Positions 34,083 through 42,970 of a DNA stretch of 64,000 bases are shown one piece after another (the stretch's first letter is position 1; the number at the start of each line of letters is the position of its first letter). A program made the position numbers and the translations under genes. This stretch comes from UBA8524 sp964215915 (GTDB lineage: Bacteria > Bacteroidota > Bacteroidia > UBA8524): positions 1-64,000 of the forward strand of contig CAXPEB010000080.1 in the NCBI GenBank assembly GCA_964215915.1, given 5' to 3'. Under the pieces are notes generated by a model, which worked only from the letters and a program-made list of their open reading frames with translations, was not told the origin of the DNA and made no database searches.

Positions 34083-35507
34083 ATCCCGGGATCTATCGGC
34101 GGGAATACTTGCCCTTCCGGGAATCGACGGGTCTTCTCGGTATCCATCTCCTTTTTCTCTGAGCAGATGAAAAAAGGTAGCAATGGCACCCAAATGAGGC
34201 GGCACCTCCAGGTATACCCAGGCGCAGAAAGGACCGAGGCCTATGTCCTCCGTTTGCGAATCAATGGGCTCTTCGCGTGAGATCAGTGCCACGATCAACT
34301 GTCCGTTCTTCTCTTTCACTCCGTTCAGTTTGGGGACAAGGTAATAATGCATATCCTGTTCAACCGGATCTTCCGAGTCTTCAACCTCTACCTTGTAGAA
34401 GATCACCTGGCTTTTGCCGTACACCTTGTCGGTCATACGTAAGTCGGCATAGGAACCGAAATAGTCATAGGCCAAGGAAATGGGGCGAACCCGGAACCGG
34501 GTATTCATTTTGGAGACAAAGGCAGTTTCATCATAGGGAATACCCTTGACCTGGAAAGACATGGGGCTGGGATTTTGCGGATTGAGGGAGATTCCTCCGT
34601 AAAATATTGGCGAAGTAGGGACTACCTTAAACACCTTGCCCCTGATGAGAATCAACGAACACAGGCGGTTAATGGCAATATAGAGAACAACAAGGAGCGG
34701 GGAACTCAGAAACAGGAAGATGCCGATTCCGGCAGCACCGAGTTCAATGGTTTCCAGCACCATAAATACCGCAAACAACAACCCGAATCCCAGGGTCATG
34801 CTCACCCGGATTGCCCGGGAAGGCATAGCCACCGTTTCGCTGAAAAAGCGGGATTCGTTAACCGCATTGTTCATCATAAGCGCAAAGCACTCTATACTGA
34901 TCAGAAAAACCCCGTAGCTGATCAGGTAAAGTATGATGGCAGAAGATTCGGTATTCCGTTCATCCACACCAAAATTGAACAAGGCATGCAAACAGATGCC
35001 GAACAATATCCAGAGTATGCCCATGACTATCTCTTTACGAATAATGCGCATCAATCCATAAGCGGCAATCCCGCTCAGGAAGGCATGAAAAACCATATTG
35101 ACAATATCTCTGAAATGCAGCAGGAAAACCCCTCCTTCCAAGGCATACAGCACGTTCTCCACGAAGCCGAAACCGAGTCCGCTGGCCGCTGCACATACCA
35201 GGTAATCCGGCTGGTCAGTAAAAAAGCGGGGCCTGACCAGCAAAAAAACGATCAGAGGTAGAATTTTGGAAAGCTCTTCTACAAGGGCCACCTGAAAAAG
35301 ATGGTGTTTCAGGATTCCCAGTTCATCCTGTCCCTCCCCGATATAAACCGGGAGGAAAACCGGTATCAGCACGCTCAACCCACCCAAAAAGAAGAACAAA
35401 AGGAGACGGCTCCACTTTTCCGGTCGAAAGAAATCCAGTATCCGGAACAGGAACAGCCAGAGAAATGCCGCAAATCCCGCAACAAGTATGGCTAATACGG
35501 TATTCAT
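34077..35507 (-). CDS. PrsW family intramembrane metalloprotease
   Basis: 476 residues from the ATG at 35507. At least eight membrane segments lie in the first ~290 residues. Family motifs are EELSK (Glu77, Glu78), FGFVENVLYAL and HAFLSGIAAYGL, the three metal-binding or catalytic regions of PrsW. The final ~180 residues form a hydrophilic domain with beta-rich pattern (VFYKVEVEDSEDPVEQDMHYYLVPKL), unusual in length for PrsW. PrsW members cut membrane-bound anti-sigma factors; none is near. A TATTTCGG box lies six bases before the ATG. Confidence 0.9.
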   Translation of the reverse strand: MNTVLAILVAGFAAFLWLFLFRILDFFRPEKWSRLLLFFFLGGLSVLIPVFLPVYIGEGQDELGILKHHLFQVALVEELSKILPLIVFLLVRPRFFTDQPDYLVCAAASGLGFGFVENVLYALEGGVFLLHFRDIVNMVFHAFLSGIAAYGLMRIIRKEIVMGILWILFGICLHALFNFGVDERNTESSAIILYLISYGVFLISIECFALMMNNAVNESRFFSETVAMPSRAIRVSMTLGFGLLFAVFMVLETIELGAAGIGIFLFLSSPLLVVLYIAINRLCSLILIRGKVFKVVPTSPIFYGGISLNPQNPSPMSFQVKGIPYDETAFVSKMNTRFRVRPISLAYDYFGSYADLRMTDKVYGKSQVIFYKVEVEDSEDPVEQDMHYYLVPKLNGVKEKNGQLIVALISREEPIDSQTEDIGLGPFCAWVYLEVPPHLGAIATFFHLLREKGDGYREDPSIPGRASIPADRSRDL

Positions 35508-35523
35508 GTGGTACCGAAATAAC

Positions 35524-35551
35524 AAAAAAAGCGGCACTAAGGCCGCTTTTT
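35524..35551 (-). terminator. Terminator of the prolyl oligopeptidase gene
   Basis: On the minus strand AAAAGCGGC, loop CTTAGT, GCCGCTTTT followed by TTTG. A perfect 9-bp stem. Its tail leads into TATTTCGG, the probable -7 box of the PrsW gene. Confidence 0.87.
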
Positions 35552-35576
35552 GATTCCCTATTTCCGTCTCTTTCTC

Positions 35577-37712
35577 TTAGTTCAGGGATTTGATCCCCAT
35601 GTTCCAGAGCATGAAGGCAAACTTATCCGCCTGCTCATCCAGAATCTTTGCCGTAGGCTTACCTGCACCGTGACCGGCGTTTACGTCAATTCGGATTAAG
35701 ATGGGCGCTGCCCCTGCCTGCGCTTGTTGCAGGGTGGCAGCAAACTTGAATGAATGTGCCGGAACTACACGGTCATCGTGATCTCCGGTACTGATCATTG
35801 TGGCCGGATATCGGGTTCCGGCGGTGATATTGTGCAGGGGTGAATATCCTTTGAGGTAGCGGTACATTTCCTCGCTGTCTTCCGCGGTACCATAATCGGT
35901 GGCCCAGCCGGCTCCTGCAGTAAATTTATTGTAACGTAACATATCCAGCACTCCCACTGCCGGGAACGCCACCTTCATCAGGTCGGGGCGTTGGGTAAGC
36001 ACCGCTCCCACCAGGAGTCCGCCATTGGACCCACCGGAAAGGGCGAGATAATCGCTGCTGGTGTAGTGGTTATCGATGAGGTATTCGGCAGCGGCAATAA
36101 AATCATCGAACACATTCTGTTTCTGCATCTTGGTACCGGCCTTGTGCCAGGCCTCCCCGTATTCGCCTCCGCCCCTTATGTTGGGCACGGCATAAATTCC
36201 ACCTTGTTCCAGCAGCACCAGGATGGTGGTGGAGAAGTTGGGTTGCAGGCTGATATTGAAGCCTCCGTAACCGTAAAGCAGCGTGGGGTTCTTTCCATTC
36301 AGTTCCAGTCCTTTTTTATGGGTGATCATCATCGGGATGCGTGTTCCGTCTTTGGAGTTATAGAACACTTGTTTGGACTCGTATTGTTCCGGGTCGAAAT
36401 CGATATCCGGTTTCATATACACCTCGGAAGCACCTGTTTTTGGATTGAAGGAGAATACCGTGCTCGGATAGATATAGCTGGAAAAGCTGAAATAAAGGGT
36501 AGTATCCTCCGGTCTTCCTCCGAACCCGGCCGCATTACCCTGTCCGGGTAATTCAACATTCCGAACCATCTTACCTTCCAGGGTATATTGAACGACATGA
36601 CTGAGCACATCTTTCTGGTACTTGGCAAACAAGTATCCGGCACCTTGTCCGGCGGAAAGAACATGCTCCGTTTCCGGGATGATGGTCTGCCAGTTCTCCG
36701 GCATAGGGTTATTGACATCCGCCATTACCAGTTTCCTGTTGGGTGCATCCATATTGGTGAGGAAATACAGCTTGCCTTCATTCGCGTAAATCAAGTCATG
36801 ATCATGCTCAAATCCGCCTACCAGTTCGATGGCTGCATAACCCGGCTTTTCCAGTTCGATGAGGTATACCTGGTTGCCCGAAGTGGCCATAGCTGCCTGT
36901 ATTACCAAGTGTTTTTCATCCTCGGAGATACTGGCACCCACATACCTCCTTGGGTTATTATCATCCCCAAAAACGCGGGTGTCGCCGCCTGAGCTACCCA
37001 GTTTATGGAAGAAGAGCTGATGGTTTTGTGTCTTGCTGGATAATTTACTGCCATTCTGATCGGCGTAACTGGAATAGAAGAACCCTTCTTTGCCTTTCCA
37101 GGTAATTCCACTGAATTTTACATCGGTGATATGATCGGACAATAACTTTCCGGTCTTCACATCCATCACATAAATCTCCTGCCAGTCGGCTCCTCCCCGG
37201 CTAATGCTGTACGCCATCAGCGAACCGTCTTTGGTAAAATCCAGTCCGCTTAGCGAAACGGTTCCGTCTTCACTCAGGGTATTCGGATCAAAGAATACTT
37301 CGTCTTCCCCGTCCGGGTTTACCCGATACATGACCGATTGGTTTTGAAGGCCATTGTTTTTGAAATAGTAGCGCTCTTTACCTGCGGTGAAAGGAGCGGA
37401 AACCCGCTCGTAATTGTACAGGGTTTCCAGGCGCTGCCGCAGGCTGTCGCGGTACGGGATCTGATCCAGCCAGGAAAAAGTGAACTCGTTCTGCCTTTTC
37501 ACCCAGTCGCCGGTTTCCTCACTGGTATCATTCTCCAGCCACCGATAGGGGTCTGCAACACTGTCGCCATGGTAGATATCCACCTGATCCGACATTCTCG
37601 TCTCCGGATAATTCATTTTTTCTTCAGCCTTCTGTTTGGGTCCACATGCTGTCAAAAGCAGGGCCATGCAGGCAACTGCCGGTAAACACGACAAAGCTTC
37701 TTGTTTTTTCAT
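35577..37712 (-). CDS. Prolyl oligopeptidase family lipoprotein (S9A)
   Basis: 711 residues. The N-terminus is a lipoprotein signal with lipobox LTAC at about residues 20-23. A beta-propeller domain (about 70-440) precedes the alpha/beta hydrolase domain with GGSNGG (catalytic Ser562), DHDDRVVP (Asp about 647) and NAGHGAG (His681). The order and spacing agree with prolyl oligopeptidase, which cleaves after proline in short peptides. The periplasmic or surface location distinguishes it from cytosolic homologues. Single-gene transcript with its own terminator. Confidence 0.96.
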   Translation of the reverse strand: MKKQEALSCLPAVACMALLLTACGPKQKAEEKMNYPETRMSDQVDIYHGDSVADPYRWLENDTSEETGDWVKRQNEFTFSWLDQIPYRDSLRQRLETLYNYERVSAPFTAGKERYYFKNNGLQNQSVMYRVNPDGEDEVFFDPNTLSEDGTVSLSGLDFTKDGSLMAYSISRGGADWQEIYVMDVKTGKLLSDHITDVKFSGITWKGKEGFFYSSYADQNGSKLSSKTQNHQLFFHKLGSSGGDTRVFGDDNNPRRYVGASISEDEKHLVIQAAMATSGNQVYLIELEKPGYAAIELVGGFEHDHDLIYANEGKLYFLTNMDAPNRKLVMADVNNPMPENWQTIIPETEHVLSAGQGAGYLFAKYQKDVLSHVVQYTLEGKMVRNVELPGQGNAAGFGGRPEDTTLYFSFSSYIYPSTVFSFNPKTGASEVYMKPDIDFDPEQYESKQVFYNSKDGTRIPMMITHKKGLELNGKNPTLLYGYGGFNISLQPNFSTTILVLLEQGGIYAVPNIRGGGEYGEAWHKAGTKMQKQNVFDDFIAAAEYLIDNHYTSSDYLALSGGSNGGLLVGAVLTQRPDLMKVAFPAVGVLDMLRYNKFTAGAGWATDYGTAEDSEEMYRYLKGYSPLHNITAGTRYPATMISTGDHDDRVVPAHSFKFAATLQQAQAGAAPILIRIDVNAGHGAGKPTAKILDEQADKFAFMLWNMGIKSLN

Positions 37713-37774
37713 GATCTAGGGTTATGCTGACAAAATTGCATTTTCCCGAAGCATCCCCAAATAATCGCGGTTGA

Positions 37775-37975
37775 ATGGCTAAATTTGTCCGACGAATACC
37801 TGTTATGATCTGGAGAAAATTTTTATCCTACCTCCTATTCTGGAAGAAACAACCTGATCCTGAAGGACATAAGCAAAGTACTTATTTAAAAATGATGCAC
37901 GGGATCAACAAGTTGAGCATCCTTATGTTCCTGATTGCTATGTGTGTTCTGATCTACAAACTGTTCCTGCGGTAA
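37775..37975 (+). CDS. Small single-pass membrane protein (possibly DUF6728)
   Basis: 66 residues. A basic N-terminal segment (RKFLSYLLFWKKQPDPEG) is followed by KMMHGINKLSILMFLIAMCVLIYKLFLR, one membrane helix with the conserved-looking MMHGINKLSI entry. The layout resembles a small protein family conserved in Bacteroidota, probably DUF6728; I cannot confirm the name from sequence alone. An internal ATG at 37805 (MIWRKF) would be preceded by a TAAATTTG box (37780-37787) and may be the real start. Confidence 0.6.
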   Translation: MAKFVRRIPVMIWRKFLSYLLFWKKQPDPEGHKQSTYLKMMHGINKLSILMFLIAMCVLIYKLFLR

Positions 37976-38016
37976 AATTGCGGAACATGTTTTGAATCCC
38001 CGGAAAGCATACAATT

Positions 38017-38715
38017 ATGGGAAGTACAACTATTTTACTTTATGTGGTCGGCCTGATCCTCATGGTAGTGAGTCTGGTCGTACAGGCAAGGTTCCGGAAT
38101 AAGGCTAAGCGGTATTCGCAAAGCGGTTTGCAGAATGGCATGAGCGGGGCGGAGATCGCCCGTAAAATGCTTAACGATCATGGCATTTACGATGTCAACG
38201 TGATCCATAACCCCGGACAACTTACCGATCATTACAATCCCGCCAACCGTACGGTCAACCTCTCCGATGAAGTATACCACGGTCGCTCCACGCTGGCTGC
38301 CGCAGTGGCCGCACACGAATGCGGACATGCCGTACAACATGCTGAAGCTTACAACTGGCTGGAGTTCCGTTCTACCATGGTAGGCCCGGTGAGCATTGCC
38401 TCCCGCTACCTGATCTGGGTGATCATACCCGGACTATTCCTCGGAGGGTCCCTGGGGCAAACCCTGCTTCTTGTTGGCATAGGCCTGTATTCTCTTACCA
38501 CCCTGTTCTCATTTGTGACACTTCCTGTGGAGTTTGACGCCAGTAAGCGAGCGCTTGCCTGGTTGAGTAATAAGGGGCTGGTTCACGGGCAGGAAGAAAG
38601 AGAATCCAAAGATGCCCTTCAATGGGCCGCCATGACTTACGTAATGGCCGCTCTCTCTTCTCTGGCAACCTTGCTGTACTATATTTCCCTGTTCCTGGGA
38701 AGGTCTGACGACTAA
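38017..38715 (+). CDS. Zinc metallopeptidase, membrane-bound (Zn_peptidase_2)
   Basis: 232 residues. First membrane segment at about residues 4-22, then a soluble loop with GMSGAEIARKMLND and the zinc motif HECGH at about residues 105-109, then two to three C-terminal membrane segments. The spacing of AAVAAHECGHAVQHAEAY and the following SRYLIWVI segment identify the neutral zinc metallopeptidase family (YugP type). The substrate is unknown. A terminator follows. Confidence 0.93.
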   Translation: MGSTTILLYVVGLILMVVSLVVQARFRNKAKRYSQSGLQNGMSGAEIARKMLNDHGIYDVNVIHNPGQLTDHYNPANRTVNLSDEVYHGRSTLAAAVAAHECGHAVQHAEAYNWLEFRSTMVGPVSIASRYLIWVIIPGLFLGGSLGQTLLLVGIGLYSLTTLFSFVTLPVEFDASKRALAWLSNKGLVHGQEERESKDALQWAAMTYVMAALSSLATLLYYISLFLGRSDD

Positions 38716-38738
38716 GCCGAAAGTAATAAATGAATGCA

Positions 38739-38768
38739 ACGGGCTCTGTAACACCGGAGCCCGTTTTG
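38739..38768 (+). terminator. Rho-independent terminator of the zinc metallopeptidase gene
   Basis: ACGGGCTC (38739-38746), ten-base loop, GAGCCCGT (38757-38764), then TTTGTATTTTT. The T-rich tail contains the -7 box of the next gene. Confidence 0.85.
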
Positions 38769-38776
38769 TATTTTTG
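38769..38776 (+). promoter_or_regulatory. -7 promoter box overlapping a terminator tail
   Basis: TATTTTTG, then ATCC and the ATG at 38781. It lies four bases after the terminator stem, so the upstream hairpin also occupies the -33 region. Confidence 0.45.
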
Positions 38777-38780
38777 ATCC

Positions 38781-40073
38781 ATGAAGCACTTACTTGTCGC
38801 ACTTCTGCTCTGCTCCTCCGCTTTCCTGGGCGCACAATCTATCATTACTGTGGAACTGGATCGCAAGGGTACCGACAAGTACTTTGAAACTTCCCGGCTT
38901 ATCGCGCCCGTATTCCGGCTTAAGGGCGACAGTATCGAAAGCTATTATGGGTTCGGGATTGAAAGCAGCGAACCACTCAATACCTATAAGGTGGTTCTGC
39001 CGAAATTCACCCAGATCAATGACACCGGCTACACCTTTTTGTTTTCCAACCTCGACGCTTCACATAAGGGAGAGTACACGGCGGTGCTGGTTGCCAACTA
39101 CGGGCGTATGCGTTTACCGGCCATCCTGTATGTAGACCGGAACCGGAATTATGATTTTACGGATGACGGGAGTCCGGATACCTTTTACAGCAACCTCAAC
39201 CATATCGATATTGCCCTCTATACCCCCGATAACCCCAAAAGGCAGGTGATTTACCGGCTCAGTCGGTTTTCATTTACGAAAGACCTGGCCTTTAAAAAAA
39301 TGGCGAATGAAATGATCCGGAAGCACCAGGGGAACAAGCTGTATGCAGGCACGGATTTCAGTTTCAGGGAACAGCGGTTCAACCTAAAAACAGCCAATGT
39401 AGTGGTGCAGGGAGATTCCTTCTCTGTCACACTCAGAGATGCCAATTACAATGGTTTGTATAACGAGGCCGGAGTGGATGAGATTCTCATCAATCCATAC
39501 ACGGAAGAAACACTCAGTCACGAACATACTTTCCCGATCCGGAAGAAGGACGACACCTATTTTGAAAGGAATTTCAAAAGCTATAAGGTAGTATTCCTGG
39601 ACAGCCTGGGGAATTCCATTCGTTTCCAGTACGACCCGGACACCCGGGCCAGGAGGCAGCTGATCGAAGGTAAAAAAGTTCCCCGTGTCAGCTTCCTCGA
39701 TGTTCACGGTAAGAAGGTCAAACTGAAATGGTACCGCCGCAAACCGGTCTACGTGTACTTCTGGAACCGGGAATCCGAAGGTTTTGAAGAAGACACTGCT
39801 GCCCTGCGTATGATCCAGGAAAAGTTTTGTCCGATGATCAAAGTGATCGCGCTGAATTATGGCGACAACCCAAAATCGCTGCCTTCATTCGTAAAATACA
39901 ACGGCATCACCTACCTGAACGGAGTAGCCACCTACTCCATAATCAAGGAATTCCAGGTGGAAGAAGTGCCTTACGGTTTCCTGATGAAAAAGCGGCTTCG
40001 CCTGTACAAAAAAGGCCTGAGGCCGACAGAAGTACTGGAAATGCTGGAACGTGGAGAAATTCAGTCATGGTAG
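38781..40073 (+). CDS. Secreted protein with C-terminal thioredoxin-like fold lacking CxxC
   Basis: 430 residues with a signal peptide (MKHLLVALLLCSSAFLGAQ). The first ~310 residues are beta-rich and unrecognised. The last ~115 follow the TlpA/thioredoxin plan: VYVYFWNRESEGFEED, IKVIALNYGD, then FQVEEVPYGFLMKKRLR and a closing helix. The active-site position (WNRESEG) has no cysteine, so it cannot act as a classical redox protein and is more likely a binding domain. A YkgJ-type gene overlaps its stop, so the two are co-transcribed. Confidence 0.7.
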   Translation: MKHLLVALLLCSSAFLGAQSIITVELDRKGTDKYFETSRLIAPVFRLKGDSIESYYGFGIESSEPLNTYKVVLPKFTQINDTGYTFLFSNLDASHKGEYTAVLVANYGRMRLPAILYVDRNRNYDFTDDGSPDTFYSNLNHIDIALYTPDNPKRQVIYRLSRFSFTKDLAFKKMANEMIRKHQGNKLYAGTDFSFREQRFNLKTANVVVQGDSFSVTLRDANYNGLYNEAGVDEILINPYTEETLSHEHTFPIRKKDDTYFERNFKSYKVVFLDSLGNSIRFQYDPDTRARRQLIEGKKVPRVSFLDVHGKKVKLKWYRRKPVYVYFWNRESEGFEEDTAALRMIQEKFCPMIKVIALNYGDNPKSLPSFVKYNGITYLNGVATYSIIKEFQVEEVPYGFLMKKRLRLYKKGLRPTEVLEMLERGEIQSW

Positions 40074-40534
40074 TACTGAAACCCGAAAAGGAACGGCAAC
40101 TGTTAAGGAAGAAGCTCCAGCAAATGCGGGATGCCGACGGGCAACAGCTCGACCGGGAGTTCAGGGCTGCACACGATGCCGTTTTTGCCGTTACCGATTG
40201 CCTGCAATGTGCCAACTGTTGCAAAACCAGCAGCCCGATCATCGAACAGGAAGATATCGACCGGATCGGTGCGGCACTGGGTATCAGCCGGAGTGAGGTG
40301 GTGAGACAGTACCTGGTAATGGATGAAGATGGCGACTTTGTTTTTCCGGTACAACCCTGCCCCATGCTGCTCGACGACAACCGATGCAAAATCTATGACC
40401 ACCGTCCGGAAGCCTGCAGGGATTATCCACATACCCGAAGGAAAGGCATGAAGGACCTGCTCGAACTGACGAAAAAAAATCTGGAGGTTTGTCCGGCTGT
40501 AGCAGAAATACTCACACAAATAAAGATCCCTTAA
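40067..40534 (+). CDS. YkgJ family cysteine-cluster protein
   Basis: 155 residues from the ATG at 40067, which overlaps the stop of the gene before. The cysteine pattern is CLQCANCC (four Cys), PCPML and CKIYDHRPEACRDYP, typical of the YkgJ/zinc- or iron-sulfur-binding family. The motif CxxCxxCC and the later Cys pairs suggest one metal cluster. Roles of such proteins are not settled. A weak hairpin (CACCCT/AGGGTG) follows at 40536-40557. Confidence 0.88.
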   Translation: MVVLKPEKERQLLRKKLQQMRDADGQQLDREFRAAHDAVFAVTDCLQCANCCKTSSPIIEQEDIDRIGAALGISRSEVVRQYLVMDEDGDFVFPVQPCPMLLDDNRCKIYDHRPEACRDYPHTRRKGMKDLLELTKKNLEVCPAVAEILTQIKIP

Positions 40535-40727
40535 CACCCTATTAATCAAAGGGTGTCAGAATTTTTTTTCAAAGGATTCGAACCTCATGGCAGCCATAGC
40601 CGTTATGGCAGTGTCAATTAAATGGAACAATGTGGGATTCGAGCCGGCTTAAATAGTTAAGAATTCTACAAAATCCGTTAAAATTGAACCTTTAATAGAA
40701 ACGCACACGTATCGCAAGTATCGAAAT
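40535..40727. other. 193-base intergenic stretch with a hairpin and two T-loop-like 11-mers
   Basis: Contains a CACCCT/AGGGTG hairpin followed by a T-run (possible weak terminator, 40536-40567), a perfect GCCATA/TATGGC hairpin (40593-40609), and two related 11-mers, GGATTCGAACC (40574-40584) and GGATTCGAGCC (40635-40645). These resemble the complement of a tRNA T-loop, but no tRNA could be folded. A TAAAATTG box at 40679-40686 may be the promoter of the M43 gene. Confidence 0.5.
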
Positions 40728-42878
40728 ATGAAGAGAAAATTCTACTTCTTAAGCATGCTGCTGATATCGGGTTTGGCCTTCGGCCAGTCACACGATCATG
40801 AGAAATGTGGAACCGATCAGCATTACCAACAGCAAATCCATAACGATCCTTCCGTTTTGGAAAGAGCTGCACAGTTTGAAGCCGATTATCAGAAAGTGAA
40901 GGAAGAATACGCGAATACCCAGGGCAAGGCTCCTGAGAAGTTTATTATTCCCGTAGTCTTCCATGTTTTTCATGTCGGCGGACCGGAAAATATTTCCTGG
41001 GATCAGATCAAAAACCAGATCGATACCATGAACCGGGCTTTCAACGGACCTAAATTTGACCGTGTACGTCAAATTTTCTGGGGAGTGGCTGCAGACTGCG
41101 AAATCGAATTCCGTCTTGCTACCAAAGACCCAAATGGTAACTGTACCGACGGTGTGGTTCGTATTTATGATCCGGAAACCGAAAATGCCACCAACAACAT
41201 CAAACTGAAAAGTGCCTGGCCTACCGACCGTTATTTCAACGTTTGGGTAGTGAAGGATATTAACAGTACGACATCTCAGTTGGGTACCATCCTGGGTTAC
41301 GCCCAGTTCCCCTGGTTCGGCGGCGCCCAAACCGATGGGGTGGTTATCCGTTCCGACAATGTCGGCAGTATCGGTACCGCCACCAACCCGTCAGTAGGTA
41401 CTCCTCAATGGGGAAGCACGCTGGTTCACGAGGCCGGCCACTGGCTTGGTCTGTATCACCCCTTCCAGGATAGCTGTTTCGGTGGCGACCAGGTAGAGGA
41501 TACCCCTCCTGTAGAAGCCGCTAACTTCAACTGCGATTACAACGCTAACTCCTGCAGTAACGAAACTCCGGACATGCCGGATATGGTGGAAAATTACATG
41601 GATTACGCTCCGGGACCCTGTATGGGAACCTTTACCATCGGGCAAAAACTGCGTATGCATACCACAATGAAAAACTGGCGCCCGAAACTCTGGCTGCCTT
41701 CCAACCTGGAAGCTACCGGTACCGCTGATCCTTACACCATGCCTTCCTGTGCTCCCAGAGCTTACTTCTATACTACCACTCCAAGTGTCTGCAAAGACGG
41801 AGTAGTGAATTACCGCAACAACTCATTTAATACTGGCAGTTCTTCAGCCGGTATTCAATACAGCTGGGAATTCCCTGGCGGAAACCCGAGCAGCAGCAGC
41901 GCCACCAACCCACCGAACGTTCAATACAGCGAATCCGGTTGGTATGACGTAACGCTTATTGCCAGCAATACCAATGGCTCCGATACCTTTACACGTAAAG
42001 CCTATATCCAGGTGCACGGATCTACCGGTGAATTCGGTGCCGGACTGACCGAAGGATTTGAGTTCGAAGTATTCCCGGTAAATGGCTGGTCTATGTACAG
42101 CACCAGTGCCGTACAGTTTGAGCGTGTTTCCACCGGAGAAGGCAGTATCGGAGAAGGCACCCATGCCATCTACGTTCGGAATGGTGCCAGCGAAGTAGGT
42201 GCCCGTTTTTACCTGGAATCGCCTACTATGGATCTTTCCATGATTTCCAACCCTGTGGTAACCTTCCACTATGCACATGCCAGAAGAAGGAACGCCAACG
42301 GTTCCAGCACCGGAGACGTGCTGATCATCCAAACCAGCAGCGACTGCGGAAAAACCTGGACAAACAGAAAGACCATCAGCGCGGTTGAATTGAGCACCAC
42401 CGGTACGGCAACTCCTTTCGTACAGGTAAGCTTCTTCCCCAGCGGACTGGATCAGTGGAAAGTGGGAGTTGCCGAACTGCAAAACGTTCCGACGTCCGAA
42501 CGCAACAACGTAAAGATCCGTTTCGAACACCGTTCTTTCGGCGGAAATAACCTGTTCATCGATAATATCAACCTGGGATTCAATACCAGCCTGAACGACC
42601 TGTATGCCAACGAATCCAACTTCACGGTGTACCCGAACCCAAGCTCAGGCAATACCACCATCCATGTGTTCATCCCGGAATCCAAACAGGCAAAAATCGA
42701 AGTACTGGATATCTACGGACGTACTGTATCCGTGCTGGCAGATGGCCAGATTGCTTCAGGAGAACAAGACTTCACCTTCAGCCCCTCCGGAGATTTGAGT
42801 GACGGAATATATTTCGTACGACTGACTATCGACGGTCAGGTATTCACACGGAAACTGATGCTGGTTCAGGCCAAATAA
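40728..42878 (+). CDS. Secreted M43 zinc metalloprotease with T9SS sorting domain
   Basis: 716 residues: signal peptide (about 1-19), M43/pappalysin-type catalytic domain with HEAGHWLGLYH at residues 234-244 (His234, His238, His244 and Glu235), a PKD-like domain at about 340-435, a further beta domain, and a C-terminal type A T9SS sorting domain (about 625-716) with FTVYPNPSSG and DGIYFVRLTIDGQ. It should be exported across the outer membrane by the T9SS and have endopeptidase activity on the cell surface or outside. The T9SS machinery itself is not in the window. Confidence 0.96.
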   Translation: MKRKFYFLSMLLISGLAFGQSHDHEKCGTDQHYQQQIHNDPSVLERAAQFEADYQKVKEEYANTQGKAPEKFIIPVVFHVFHVGGPENISWDQIKNQIDTMNRAFNGPKFDRVRQIFWGVAADCEIEFRLATKDPNGNCTDGVVRIYDPETENATNNIKLKSAWPTDRYFNVWVVKDINSTTSQLGTILGYAQFPWFGGAQTDGVVIRSDNVGSIGTATNPSVGTPQWGSTLVHEAGHWLGLYHPFQDSCFGGDQVEDTPPVEAANFNCDYNANSCSNETPDMPDMVENYMDYAPGPCMGTFTIGQKLRMHTTMKNWRPKLWLPSNLEATGTADPYTMPSCAPRAYFYTTTPSVCKDGVVNYRNNSFNTGSSSAGIQYSWEFPGGNPSSSSATNPPNVQYSESGWYDVTLIASNTNGSDTFTRKAYIQVHGSTGEFGAGLTEGFEFEVFPVNGWSMYSTSAVQFERVSTGEGSIGEGTHAIYVRNGASEVGARFYLESPTMDLSMISNPVVTFHYAHARRRNANGSSTGDVLIIQTSSDCGKTWTNRKTISAVELSTTGTATPFVQVSFFPSGLDQWKVGVAELQNVPTSERNNVKIRFEHRSFGGNNLFIDNINLGFNTSLNDLYANESNFTVYPNPSSGNTTIHVFIPESKQAKIEVLDIYGRTVSVLADGQIASGEQDFTFSPSGDLSDGIYFVRLTIDGQVFTRKLMLVQAK

Positions 42879-42901
42879 GGCTGACACCTTCAATAAAAGT
42901 T

Positions 42902-42930
42902 AAAGCCGCCTTAACGGGCGGCTTTTTTTA
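42902..42930 (+). terminator. Rho-independent terminator of the M43 protease gene
   Basis: AAAGCCGCC, loop TTAACG, GGCGGCTTT followed by TTTT. A perfect 9-bp stem. Confidence 0.93.
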
Positions 42931-42970
42931 TGCTTGCTGATTTCTTCTTTGACGGATAACCGTAGCGCTC

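Noticed and set aside
40560..40650. Possible tRNA on the minus strand because of T-arm-like GGTTCGAATCC
   Set aside because: The stems next to the loop pair poorly and no acceptor, D or anticodon arms fit at the right distance.
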